Positions 25,255 through 35,342 of a stretch of 44,799 bases of DNA are shown in pieces (within the stretch, counting starts at the first letter, position 1; the number at the start of each line of letters is the position of its first letter). The position numbers and the translations under genes are program-made. The notes beneath the pieces were generated by a model. The model saw only the letters and a program-made list of their open reading frames with translations. It was not told the DNA's origin and did no database searches. The stretch covers positions 1 to 44,799 of the forward strand of contig SEEL01000026.1 of assembly GCA_004144345.1 (NCBI GenBank). The letters are read 5' to 3'. This stretch comes from Hyphomicrobiales bacterium. Its GTDB lineage: Bacteria; Pseudomonadota; Alphaproteobacteria; Rhizobiales; Devosiaceae.

Positions 25255-26550
25255 TTACTTCGCGTTGCGCTCGAGAATCTCGACCGCGTCAGCCTGCGCC
25301 GTCGCCTGCGCATCGGCAGCCGAGAGCTGGCCGAACTGCACCGCTTCAAGCGTCTTCTGCAGCGATTCCGAGAACTCCTGGCCGCCCAGCACCACGGGGA
25401 AGCCCTTGGCGTTGGCAAGCGTCGACGTGTAGCCGGTCAGGAACGGGTCGCTGGCCAGCTGGTCGGCATAGGCGGCAACGTCCGAGGTGCGCGACGGCAG
25501 GATGCCCATCGACACGAGGATTTCGGCCATCGCCGAAGCGCCGTTCGGGCCCGATTCCGGACCGTTAAGCCACGACAGGAAGTCGAACGCGGCGGCCTGC
25601 TCGTCGGCCGAAGCCTTGGCGTTGACCACGGTCATCCACGAATAGGAGATCGAGCGCGCCTCGGTGCCCGACGGGCCGACCGGGATCGGGGCCGTGGCGA
25701 TATCGGCAAAGGCGTCGCCCATGCCGGCCTTGAGCGCCGATTCCCACCAGTTCGCCATGATGATCATGCCGGTCTTGCCCGACACGAAGCTGTCGAGGAA
25801 CGGGCCGGTGGTGTTGGCGTCGGCCGTGGCCATCGCCGGGTCGGAATAGCCGTTCTTGATCAGCTTCTCATAGAGCTCGAACGTCTCGGTCGCCTGCTTG
25901 CTGTCGAGCACCGGCTTGCCGTCGACGACGAGGTCGCCGCCATTGGAAACCAGCAGCGACGAGAACGGGTGCAGCACGCCGGCCGCCCACGAATTGATCA
26001 GGCCAAAGCCCTGCTGGCCCTTCGACTTGTCGGTCAGCTTTTCGGCCGCGGCGAGGAATTCGTCCCATGTCTTGGGCGCGTCGGCAATGCCGGCTTCGGC
26101 GAACAGGCGCTTGTTGTAGTTCAGCGCGTAGACGTTGATCTCGTTCGGGAAGCCATAGACGGTGCCGCCGATCGAGGCAGCGCCGAGCACGCCCGCCGGC
26201 CAGGCCGTTGCGGCGTCGGCAGCGGCAGCTTCCGGCAGCGCCGCCACGAGGCCGTCCTTGGCGAGGTCCGGCAGCCAGGCGTCGTAGATGCCGGCAATGG
26301 TGGCGCCGTCAGCGCCGCCGCCCGACGTACGCAGCGTCGTCAGCAGATCGCCGAACGGCACCGCGCGGACGGTGATCTTGGTGTCGGGGTGGCTGGCCGT
26401 ATAGGTCGCGGCCGCAGCTTCCAGCTTGGCCACCGTGTCCGGGGCCCAGTGGGTGAGGAACGACACATCCGCCGCCTGGACGAGGGCGGTGCCGCTCAGA
26501 AGGACCGCGACGGTGCCGCTGGCACGCGCGAAGGCCCGGAACATGTGCAT
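25255..26550 (-). CDS. ABC sugar importer, periplasmic binding protein (third CUT1 system)
   Basis: A 431-residue family-1 solute-binding protein. Seen: signal peptide MHMFRAFARASGTVAVLLSG...VQA|AD (~1-26), VSFLTHWAPDTVAKLEAAAA, then GTVYGFPNEINVYALNYNKR, the typical hinge-facing segment. ATG 26550 is supported by GGGAGA seven bases upstream; ATG 26544 is too far from it. It is the first gene of the amino-sugar operon, so the ligand is probably GlcNAc, another N-acetylated amino sugar or a short chitin or peptidoglycan fragment (inference). Confidence 0.92.
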   Translation of the reverse strand: MHMFRAFARASGTVAVLLSGTALVQAADVSFLTHWAPDTVAKLEAAAATYTASHPDTKITVRAVPFGDLLTTLRTSGGGADGATIAGIYDAWLPDLAKDGLVAALPEAAAADAATAWPAGVLGAASIGGTVYGFPNEINVYALNYNKRLFAEAGIADAPKTWDEFLAAAEKLTDKSKGQQGFGLINSWAAGVLHPFSSLLVSNGGDLVVDGKPVLDSKQATETFELYEKLIKNGYSDPAMATADANTTGPFLDSFVSGKTGMIIMANWWESALKAGMGDAFADIATAPIPVGPSGTEARSISYSWMTVVNAKASADEQAAAFDFLSWLNGPESGPNGASAMAEILVSMGILPSRTSDVAAYADQLASDPFLTGYTSTLANAKGFPVVLGGQEFSESLQKTLEAVQFGQLSAADAQATAQADAVEILERNAK

Positions 26551-26602
26551 GTTGAAGTCTCCCTTGCTTTGTCCATCGCACGATGCCGACGAACGAAAGC
26601 AG

Positions 26603-26630
26603 GTTATGACGTTATAACAACATGGCGCAA
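26603..26630 (-). promoter_or_regulatory. Promoter and candidate GntR operator of the amino-sugar operon
   Basis: A 16-bp near-perfect palindrome, GTTATGACGTTATAAC (26603-26618; one mismatched pair), overlaps a possible minus-strand promoter: -35 TTGCGC (26630-26625), 16-nt spacer, -10 CATAAC (26608-26603). The ATG lies 53 bp further. The co-encoded UTRA regulator is the obvious candidate ligand of this site. Confidence 0.5.
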
Positions 26631-26678
26631 GTGGGATTCTCCCGCCCTCCCTGCGTCAAACCGGCTGTGGCCGGGCAG

Positions 26679-26696
26679 GGCGGGGAAAGCCCCGCC
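26679..26696 (-). terminator. Hairpin after the acetoacetyl-CoA synthetase gene
   Basis: GGCGGGG and CCCCGCC with a 4-nt loop, eight bases beyond the stop of the synthetase. There is no T-run. Probably ends or stabilises the thiolase-synthetase transcript ahead of the amino-sugar promoter. Confidence 0.5.
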
Positions 26697-26704
26697 GTCC
26701 GGGG

Positions 26705-28628
<1,924 letters not shown>

Positions 28629-28636
<8 letters not shown>

Positions 28637-29792
28637 GTTCCACCGCCAGGGCAATGCCCATGCCGCCACCGATGCACAGCGTCGCCACGCCGCGCGGCGC
28701 CGCGCGCCGCCGCATCGCATGCAGCAGCGTCACCAGCACGCGCGCCCCCGACGCGCCGATCGGATGGCCCAGCGCCACCGCGCCGCCATTCACATTGACG
28801 CGGCCCGCATCGATGCCGAGCTCGGTCACGACAGCGAGGCTCTGCGCCGCGAAAGCCTCGTTGATCTCCCATAGATCGACGCTGTCGGCGCGCCAGCCCA
28901 GCCGCTCCAGCAGCTTCAGGGTCGCCGGGATCGGCCCCAGCCCCATCACCTGCGGATCAATGCCCGCATGCGCCCAGCCCGCAATCCGGGCCAGCGGCCT
29001 GAGGCCGCGCTGGCGCGCCGCCGCTTCGTCCATCAGCACCAGCGCCGCCGCGCCATCATTGATGCCCGACGAATTGCCGGCGGTCACCGTGCCATCGGCC
29101 GCGAAGGCCGGCTTCAGCTTCGCCAGCGTCTCCACGCTCGTCTCGGGCCTGATGTGCTCGTCACGCTCGACAAGCTGCGCGCCCTTGCGCGTCTCGATCG
29201 TCACCGGCGCAATCTCGCCCTCGAAATTGCCCGCCACGGCCTTCGCATGCGAGGCGGCCGCGAATTCATCCTGCGCCGCGCGCGAAAGCCCATACTGCCG
29301 CGCCACGTTCTCGGCCGTGTTGCCCATTGGATAGCCGTAGAATGCGTCGCTCAGCCCGTCGCTCATGACGGTGTCGCGCAGGCTCAGATCGCCGAGCTTC
29401 TTGCCGGCGCGGATCGACGCCACATGCGGCGCGTTCGACATGCTTTCCTGCCCGCCGGCAATCACCATTTCGGCGCTGCCGGTCATGATCTGTTGCGCCC
29501 CGAGCGCCACCGCGCGCAGCCCCGAGCCGCACACCTGGTTGACCAGCGCCGCCGGCGCCGCATCGGGTAGCCCCGCCGCCCGCGCGGCCTGCCGCGCTGG
29601 GTTCATGCCCGCGCCCGCCGTCAGCACCTGGCCGAGGATCGTCTCGCTGATCTCGTTCGCATCGATGCCCGCATCGGCCACCGCCGCCTTGATCGCCACC
29701 GCGCCAAGCTCATGCGCCGCCAGCGTCGACAGCCCGCCATTCAGCGAGCCGATCGGCGTGCGCCGCGCTGCCACGATCACCACATTCCGCAT
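28629..29792 (-). CDS. Acetyl-CoA acetyltransferase (thiolase)
   Basis: A 387-residue thiolase II. Seen: the nucleophilic Cys88 in VNQVCGSGLRA, GGQESMSNAPH, the His-containing GGAVALGHPIGASGAR and the C-terminal CIGGGMGIA with the second Cys. All catalytic residues are present. With the coupled acetoacetyl-CoA synthetase it most likely runs in the cleavage direction, though a biosynthetic PhaA-type role is possible; no phaB or phaC lies nearby. ATG 29792 follows GGAGG. Divergent from the PAS-LuxR gene. Confidence 0.93.
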
Positions 29793-29846
29793 CTCATTTC
29801 CTCCACACGCCCGCGAATTCTACGGCTTGCGGCTCGACCGCATAGA

Positions 29847-29862
29847 GTAGTATTTTTACTGC
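29847..29862. promoter_or_regulatory. Dyad upstream of the PAS-LuxR gene
   Basis: GTAGTA-TTTT-TACTGC, an imperfect 16-bp inverted repeat (one mismatched pair) in the 72-bp divergent gap, ending two bases before the ATG at 29865. Suitable as an operator for the adjacent LuxR-type protein; it would also flank the thiolase promoter. Confidence 0.45.
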
Positions 29863-29864
29863 AA

Positions 29865-30452
29865 ATGGCGAAAAGACCCCCACCATCAACAGCCCCCTCC
29901 GGCCCGTTCTTCGCGCTCGCCGACATGCCGGTGCCGATGGTCTACGCCACCCACCGCATCATCCGCGACTGCAACGACGCCTTCGCCACGCTCTTCGCCT
30001 CGAGCCGCGCCGACATCGTCGATCGCAGCTTCGCGCGGCTCTATCCCGAGATCGGCGATTTCATCAATCGCGGCGAGCAATGGGCCGCCAATTTCGGCGG
30101 CCCGCGCATCTATCGCGACGAGCGCGTCATGGCCCGCTTCAACGGCGAGCGCTTCTGGTGCCGCGTGCATGGCCGCAGCCTCGCCGCGCAGGACGATCCG
30201 TTCGAGCGCGCTCTCTATTGCTTCCAGCCCATCGCTCGCCCGGTCGGCAAGGTCGGCGTGGTCCTCACCGAGCGCCAGCAGCAGATCCTCGCTCAGATCG
30301 CGCAGGGCAAGACCAATGCCGAGATCGCCGTCGAGATCGGCCTGTCGCGCCGCACCATCGAGGCCCATCGGGCCCGCCTGATGAAAGCGCTCGACCTGCG
30401 CAACGGCGCCGAGCTGATGAGCTGGTTCTCGAGCCTGCGCAGCACCGACTAA
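29865..30452 (+). CDS. PAS domain / LuxR-type helix-turn-helix regulator
   Basis: A 195-residue single-component regulator. Seen: an N-terminal PAS domain (~15-120; FFALADMPVPMVYATHRIIRD, CNDAFATLFASSRADIVDRSF) and a C-terminal LuxR/GerE domain (133-190; LTERQQQILAQIAQGKTNAEI, GLSRRTIEAHRARLMKALDL). There is no receiver domain, so the PAS domain probably senses a small molecule. No SD lies before ATG 29865 and AT-rich promoter-like sequence (TATTTT 29851-29856) ends nine bases upstream, so the mRNA may be leaderless. It lies between the acetoacetate genes (divergent) and hyuA (same strand) and could regulate either. Confidence 0.88.
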   Translation: MAKRPPPSTAPSGPFFALADMPVPMVYATHRIIRDCNDAFATLFASSRADIVDRSFARLYPEIGDFINRGEQWAANFGGPRIYRDERVMARFNGERFWCRVHGRSLAAQDDPFERALYCFQPIARPVGKVGVVLTERQQQILAQIAQGKTNAEIAVEIGLSRRTIEAHRARLMKALDLRNGAELMSWFSSLRSTD

Positions 30453-30573
30453 TCGGGCCGAGGCTCGAAACTGGGCCCACTTTCACGCGAAAATCTCGAC
30501 ACACCAAGTCTTTGACAGCACAGCCGGTTTTAGGCCCCATGCCGCCCATCGACGGATGAGGAGAGCAGGGGCC

Positions 30574-32649
30574 GTGCATCGTATCGCAGTAGACATCGGG
30601 GGCACTTTTACCGATTGCGTGCTCGTGGATGAGGCGACGGGCGCCGTCACCTTGCACAAGCTCCTGACCACGCCCGACGACCCCTCCGATGCAGTCCTCG
30701 CCGGCGTCGATGCGCTGCTCAAGGCGGGCAATGTCGACATCGCCGACATCTCGACGCTGGTGCATGGCACCACCCTCGTCACCAACGCGCTGATCGAGCG
30801 CAAGGGCACCCGCACCGGCATGCTCGTCACCGCGGGCATGCGCGACATTCTCGATATCGGCCGCGAGCGCCGCTACGACCTGTTCGACCTGCGTCTCGCC
30901 TATCCGCAGCCCGTCGTCCCCCGCAGCCGCCGCCGCGAGATCACCGAGCGCATCGGCTTCGACGGCCAGCCCAGCGAGCAGCTCGATGCCGACGCGGTCA
31001 TCGCCGCCGTGCGCGACCTTGTGAACAACGAGCAGATCGAAGCGCTCGCCATCTGCTTCCTCAACTCCTACGCCAATGACAGCCACGAGCAGGAAGCGGC
31101 GCGTTTCGTGCGCGACGCTTTCCCCGCTCTGCTGGTTTCCACTTCGGCCGAAGTCTTCCCCTACGTTCGCGAATATGAACGCTGGACCACGGCGACCATG
31201 AACGCCTACGTCCAGCCGCTGGTGAACCGCTACATCGCGCATATCGACGAGCGCCTCGCCGCCATCGGCTTCACCGGCCAGTTCTACATCATGACCTCGA
31301 GCGGCGGCATGGTCACCCAGGCCACCGCCCGCCGCTTCCCCATCCGCCTGCTCGAATCCGGTCCCGCCGCTGGCGCGCTGATGTCGGCGCATCACGGCAA
31401 GATCGGCGGCATCGGCAATCTGCTCTCCTTCGACATGGGCGGCACGACCGCCAAGGGCGCGCTGGTCCGCGAGGGCAGGGCGCTGCGCAAATACGAACTC
31501 GAAGTCGCCCGCGTGCATGAGTTCAAGGCCGGCAGCGGCCTGCCCGCCAAGGCGCCCGTCATCGACATGATCGAGATCGGCGCCGGCGGTGGCTCCATCG
31601 CCGCCGTCGATGAGCGCGGCGTCATCGGTGTCGGCCCGCGCAGCGCCGGCGCCAAGCCGGGCCCCGCCTGCTACGGCCGCGGCGGCACCGAGCCAACGCT
31701 CACCGACGCCAACCTTGTCCTCGGCTATTACGACGCCGCCTCCTTCCTTGGCGGCAAGATGGGGCTCGATCTCGCCGCGGCCCGCGCCGCCATCGACAGC
31801 AAGATCGCCGGCCCACTCGGCATCGAGACCTTCCGCGCCGCCTGGGGCATCCACGAAGCCGTGTGCGAAAGCGTCGCCAGCGCCTTCCGCATCCATGCCT
31901 CCGAGCGCGCCTTCGACTATCGCCGGTCCAGTATGGTCGCCTTCGGCGGCAGCGGTCCGGCCCATGCCGTGCGCATTGCCGCCAAGCTCAACGTGCCGCG
32001 CGTCGTCCTGCCACCGGGGGCCGGCGTGATGTCGGCGCTCGGCCTGTTGCGCAGCCCGTTCTCCTTCGAATTCGCCCGCTCGCAGCGTCAGCGCCTCGCC
32101 GCCCTCGACGATGCCGCTTATGCCGATGCCTTCGCCGCCATGGAGCGCAACGCCCGCGACATCCTCGCCGAAGCCGGCATCACCGGCGATGCGGTCACCA
32201 TCGAGCGCCGCCTCGACATGCGCTACGAAGGCCAGGGCTACGAACTCGAGATTGACGCCGGCACCACGCCCGCCGGCCTCGCCGACGCCTTCGCCAAGGC
32301 CTATGGCGCGGTGTTCTCCTCGATCCAGCTCGACGAGCCGCTCGAGATCGTCAACTGGAAGCTCGAAGCCAGCGGCCCCGAGCCGATGGCCGGTCGCGCC
32401 TTCCGCTTCGATCGCGACTTCGCGCCCGGCAATGCCCTCAAGGGCGAGCGTCAGGCGTGGTTCCCCGAGAGCGGCCTCACCGCCATCCCGGTGCTCGATC
32501 GCTATCGCCTGCGCATCGGCGCGCGCGTCGAAGGCCCCGCCATCATCGAAGAACGCGAATCCACTCTGGTCCTCGGCCATGGCGACACAGCCACCATCGA
32601 CCAGCATCTCAATCTTATCGTCGACGTCAGGGGAGCGAGCGCATCGTGA
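30574..32649 (+). CDS. hyuA: Hydantoinase/oxoprolinase subunit A (HyuA-type)
   Basis: A 691-residue HyuA protein: an ATP-dependent subunit of N-methylhydantoinase, 5-oxoprolinase, caprolactamase or ketone-carboxylase-type enzymes. Seen: N-terminal actin-like motif RIAVDIGGTFTDCVLVD, VHGTTLVTNALIERKG, SGGMVT, LSFDMGGTTAKGAL and AFGGSGPAHA, covering both Hydant_A_N and Hydantoinase_A domains at full length. GTG 30574 is preferred: homologs start just before RIAVDIGGTFTD and GAGGAG (30558-30563) lies upstream; ATG 30556 overlaps that site. A TTGACA at 30512-30517 is a possible -35, with no good -10. It ends in a GTGA overlap with hyuB. Confidence 0.9.
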   Translation: MHRIAVDIGGTFTDCVLVDEATGAVTLHKLLTTPDDPSDAVLAGVDALLKAGNVDIADISTLVHGTTLVTNALIERKGTRTGMLVTAGMRDILDIGRERRYDLFDLRLAYPQPVVPRSRRREITERIGFDGQPSEQLDADAVIAAVRDLVNNEQIEALAICFLNSYANDSHEQEAARFVRDAFPALLVSTSAEVFPYVREYERWTTATMNAYVQPLVNRYIAHIDERLAAIGFTGQFYIMTSSGGMVTQATARRFPIRLLESGPAAGALMSAHHGKIGGIGNLLSFDMGGTTAKGALVREGRALRKYELEVARVHEFKAGSGLPAKAPVIDMIEIGAGGGSIAAVDERGVIGVGPRSAGAKPGPACYGRGGTEPTLTDANLVLGYYDAASFLGGKMGLDLAAARAAIDSKIAGPLGIETFRAAWGIHEAVCESVASAFRIHASERAFDYRRSSMVAFGGSGPAHAVRIAAKLNVPRVVLPPGAGVMSALGLLRSPFSFEFARSQRQRLAALDDAAYADAFAAMERNARDILAEAGITGDAVTIERRLDMRYEGQGYELEIDAGTTPAGLADAFAKAYGAVFSSIQLDEPLEIVNWKLEASGPEPMAGRAFRFDRDFAPGNALKGERQAWFPESGLTAIPVLDRYRLRIGARVEGPAIIEERESTLVLGHGDTATIDQHLNLIVDVRGASAS

Positions 32650-34274
32650 GCTACGATCCAGTCAGCCTGGGCATCATCTGGGATCGCCTCATTGCCATCA
32701 CCGACGAGACGCTGAGCAGTCTCGTCCGTACCTCCTTCTCGACCAATGTGCGTGAGAGCTACGATCTCTCCTGCATGCTGTTCGACAGCAAGATGCGCTC
32801 CATCGCGCAGGGCACCTACAGCGTCCCGTCCTTCACCGGCACGGCGCCCACCACCGTGCGCCTGATGCTAGAGAAACACCCGCCGCATACACTGCGCGAG
32901 GGCGATGTGCTGGCCACCAACGATCCGTGGATCGGCACCGGCCATCTCTACGACATCAATGTGCTCCGCCCGATCTTCTATCGCGGCCGCATCGTCGCCT
33001 ATTCGCTGTCGATCACCCATCTGCCCGATATCGGCGGCCTCGGCTTTTCCGCCACCGCCCGCTCCATCTACGAGGAGGGCCTCCGCCTGCCGGTGGTGAA
33101 GCTGGTCGAACAGGGCAAGCCCAATCCGCTCCTGTTCGAGCTCATCGGCCTCAATGTCCGCGTGCCCGAACAGACGCTGGGTGATTTCCACGCCAACATC
33201 GCCTGCAACGAAGTGGCGGCGCGCCTGCTCGTCGAGTTCCTCGACGAATACGGCATCGACAACATTGACGATGTCGCCGACGCCATCGTCGCCAATTCCG
33301 AAAAAGCCCTGCGCACCGCCATTGCGGCCATGCCCGATGGCTCCTACCACCATGCCATCGACATCGAGGGCGGCGAGGACAGTCTGCGTCTCGCCATCAA
33401 GCTCGATGTCATCGGCGACCGCATCCATGCCGATTTCACCGGCACCAGCCCGGTGCTCAACATGGGCATCAACGTGCCCATCGGCTACGCCAAGGCCTTC
33501 GTGGTCTATGCCGTCAAATGCGTCACCACGCCGTCCATCCCCAACAATATCGGCTGCGTCACGCCCATCACCGTGAGCGCCCCCGACAATTGCATCCTCA
33601 ATGCGCTGCCGCCTTATCCGACCGGCGGCCGCCACGTCATCGGCCATTTCGTCAATCCGCTGACCATGGGCGCGCTGGCGCAGATCGTGCCCGACAAGGT
33701 GCAGGCCGAATCCGGCATGATGAGCCTCGTCAACATCCAGGGCCGCCATCGCGACGGCCGCGGCGTGTCCTCGATCTACTTCTCCTCCGGCGGCTTCGGC
33801 GCGCTCAAGGGCATCGACGGCCTGCCCACCATGCCCAGCCCCTCCAACATGACCGGCACCCCCGTCGAAGTGTGGGAGGACATCACCGGCATGACCGTTC
33901 GCCGCAAGGCGCTGCTGCCCGATTCCGGCGGTCCCGGCGAATTCCGCGGTGGCCTCGGCCAGGCCATCGAGATGGTCAACGATACCGGCAACGAGCTCAC
34001 CATCTCGTGCCTCTCGGGCCGCACGCAATTCGCCGCGCAGGGTCTCGCCGGTGGCGAAGCCGGCGCGCTTCGCGCCTGCCTCATCAATGGCAAGGCGGTA
34101 CACCCCAAAGGGCGGTATTTCCTCAAGCCCGGCGATGTGCTCACACTGGTCGAGCCCGGTGGCGGCGGTTTCGGTCCGCCGGACCAGCGCACCCCGGCCC
34201 GCCTTGCCGAAGACATCCGGGAAGGCTTCGTCACACTGGAGGCGGCGCGCCGCGACTATGGCTACACCGGCTAA
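32646..34274 (+). CDS. hyuB: Hydantoinase/oxoprolinase subunit B (HyuB-type)
   Basis: A 542-residue HyuB protein, partner of HyuA. Seen: IIWDRLIAITDE near the N-terminus, VLATNDPWIGTGHLYDINVL, DFTGTSPVLNMGINVPIGYA, YPTGGRHVIGH, MPSPSNMTGTPVEVWE and the C-terminal LVEPGGGGFGPP. Length matches stand-alone N-methylhydantoinase B; it is much shorter than acetone carboxylase alpha (~770), which argues against a canonical acetone carboxylase. GTG 32646 in the GTGA overlap with hyuA gives coupled translation. Together the pair should hydrolyse or carboxylate its substrate with ATP; which one is unknown. Confidence 0.9.
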   Translation: MSYDPVSLGIIWDRLIAITDETLSSLVRTSFSTNVRESYDLSCMLFDSKMRSIAQGTYSVPSFTGTAPTTVRLMLEKHPPHTLREGDVLATNDPWIGTGHLYDINVLRPIFYRGRIVAYSLSITHLPDIGGLGFSATARSIYEEGLRLPVVKLVEQGKPNPLLFELIGLNVRVPEQTLGDFHANIACNEVAARLLVEFLDEYGIDNIDDVADAIVANSEKALRTAIAAMPDGSYHHAIDIEGGEDSLRLAIKLDVIGDRIHADFTGTSPVLNMGINVPIGYAKAFVVYAVKCVTTPSIPNNIGCVTPITVSAPDNCILNALPPYPTGGRHVIGHFVNPLTMGALAQIVPDKVQAESGMMSLVNIQGRHRDGRGVSSIYFSSGGFGALKGIDGLPTMPSPSNMTGTPVEVWEDITGMTVRRKALLPDSGGPGEFRGGLGQAIEMVNDTGNELTISCLSGRTQFAAQGLAGGEAGALRACLINGKAVHPKGRYFLKPGDVLTLVEPGGGGFGPPDQRTPARLAEDIREGFVTLEAARRDYGYTG

Positions 34275-34277
34275 CGC

Positions 34278-35339
34278 ATGACCTTCGATCTGCGCAGCGA
34301 TTTCCTCGGCCCACCCCCGGCAGCAATGCTCGAGGCGATGGCTGCCGCCGCTGCACAGCCCGATGGTTTCGAGCTGCGCGAGAACAGTCACCAGCGCGCC
34401 CTCGAAGCCTATGCGGCCAATCTGCTCGGCAAGCCCGACGCGCTGCTCTTTCCCACCTGCACCATGGCCAATCTGGTGGCCGTCATGGCGCAGTCGCGGC
34501 CCGGCGAAACCATCATCGGCGATGCCGAGAGCCATTGCCTCACCTCCGAGACCGGCGGCATCGCCGCCATCGCCGGCGCCATGCCGCGCGGCCTCGCCGG
34601 CCACAACGGCCAGCTGCCGCTCGACCAGTTGCGGGCGCTGCTCGAGGCCTCACCCGATCCGCAGCGCATGCCGGCGCGTCTCGTGCTGCTCGAAACCACC
34701 CACAATCGTTCCGGCGGCCTGCCGCTGCCGCTCGATCACATCGGGCAGGTGAGCGATCTCGCCCACCGCAGCGGCGCTGCCCTCCATATCGACGGCGCCC
34801 GCTTCTTCAACGCGGCGCTGGCGCTGGGCGTGTCGCCCGCCGATATGGCCGCGCCCGCCACCACCATCTCGCTCAGTCTCAACAAGGGCCTCTGCGCCCC
34901 CAATGGCGCGTTGCTCGTCGGCCCGCGCGACATCATCGCCCGCGCCCTTATCCTCCGTCAGCAACTGGGCGGCGGCATCCGTCCGGCCGGCGCCATCGCT
35001 GCCGCCGGCCTCGTCGCGCTCGAAACCATGCTGCCGCAGCTGCAGCGCGACCACGACAATGCCCGCGCCCTCATCGCTGCGCTGGGCGAACTCGGCCTCG
35101 CTGCCGGCCCCGCCGCGCTCAGCACCAACATCGTGCTCGTCGATCTCGGCCTCTCCCGCGCCGGCGTCGATGCGTTCCTTGCCGCGCTCGCCACCCAGCA
35201 GGTGCTGGCCATCGCCTTCGGCCCCGGCCGCATCCGCCTCTGCCTCCATCGGGGCATTCACGCATCAGCCATTCCCGCCATCGCCGCCGCCTTCCAGGTG
35301 GCGCTCACGGCAAGTGGCGTACTCAAACAGGAGAAATGA
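34278..35339 (+). CDS. PLP-dependent threonine-aldolase-like lyase
   Basis: A 353-residue fold-type I PLP enzyme of the beta-eliminating lyase/threonine aldolase family. Seen: N-terminal LRSDFLGPPPAAMLEAM (family consensus LRSDTVT, changed here to LRSDFLG), FPTCTMANLVAVMAQ, ESHCLTSETGG, LETTHNRSGG, the Asp of HIDGARFFNA and the PLP lysine in LSLNKGLCAPNG. These fit C-alpha/C-beta cleavage of beta-hydroxy amino acids to glycine plus an aldehyde, or beta-elimination. It starts three bases after hyuB and ends three bases before the CocE gene, so it is part of the hyu operon. The altered N-terminal motif may mean a different substrate. Confidence 0.85.
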   Translation: MTFDLRSDFLGPPPAAMLEAMAAAAAQPDGFELRENSHQRALEAYAANLLGKPDALLFPTCTMANLVAVMAQSRPGETIIGDAESHCLTSETGGIAAIAGAMPRGLAGHNGQLPLDQLRALLEASPDPQRMPARLVLLETTHNRSGGLPLPLDHIGQVSDLAHRSGAALHIDGARFFNAALALGVSPADMAAPATTISLSLNKGLCAPNGALLVGPRDIIARALILRQQLGGGIRPAGAIAAAGLVALETMLPQLQRDHDNARALIAALGELGLAAGPAALSTNIVLVDLGLSRAGVDAFLAALATQQVLAIAFGPGRIRLCLHRGIHASAIPAIAAAFQVALTASGVLKQEK

Positions 35340-35342
35340 TCG

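Noticed and set aside
30512-30540. Full sigma70 promoter before hyuA
   Set aside because: TTGACA is present, but no acceptable -10 occurs at 15-19 bases, so only the -35-like element is noted.
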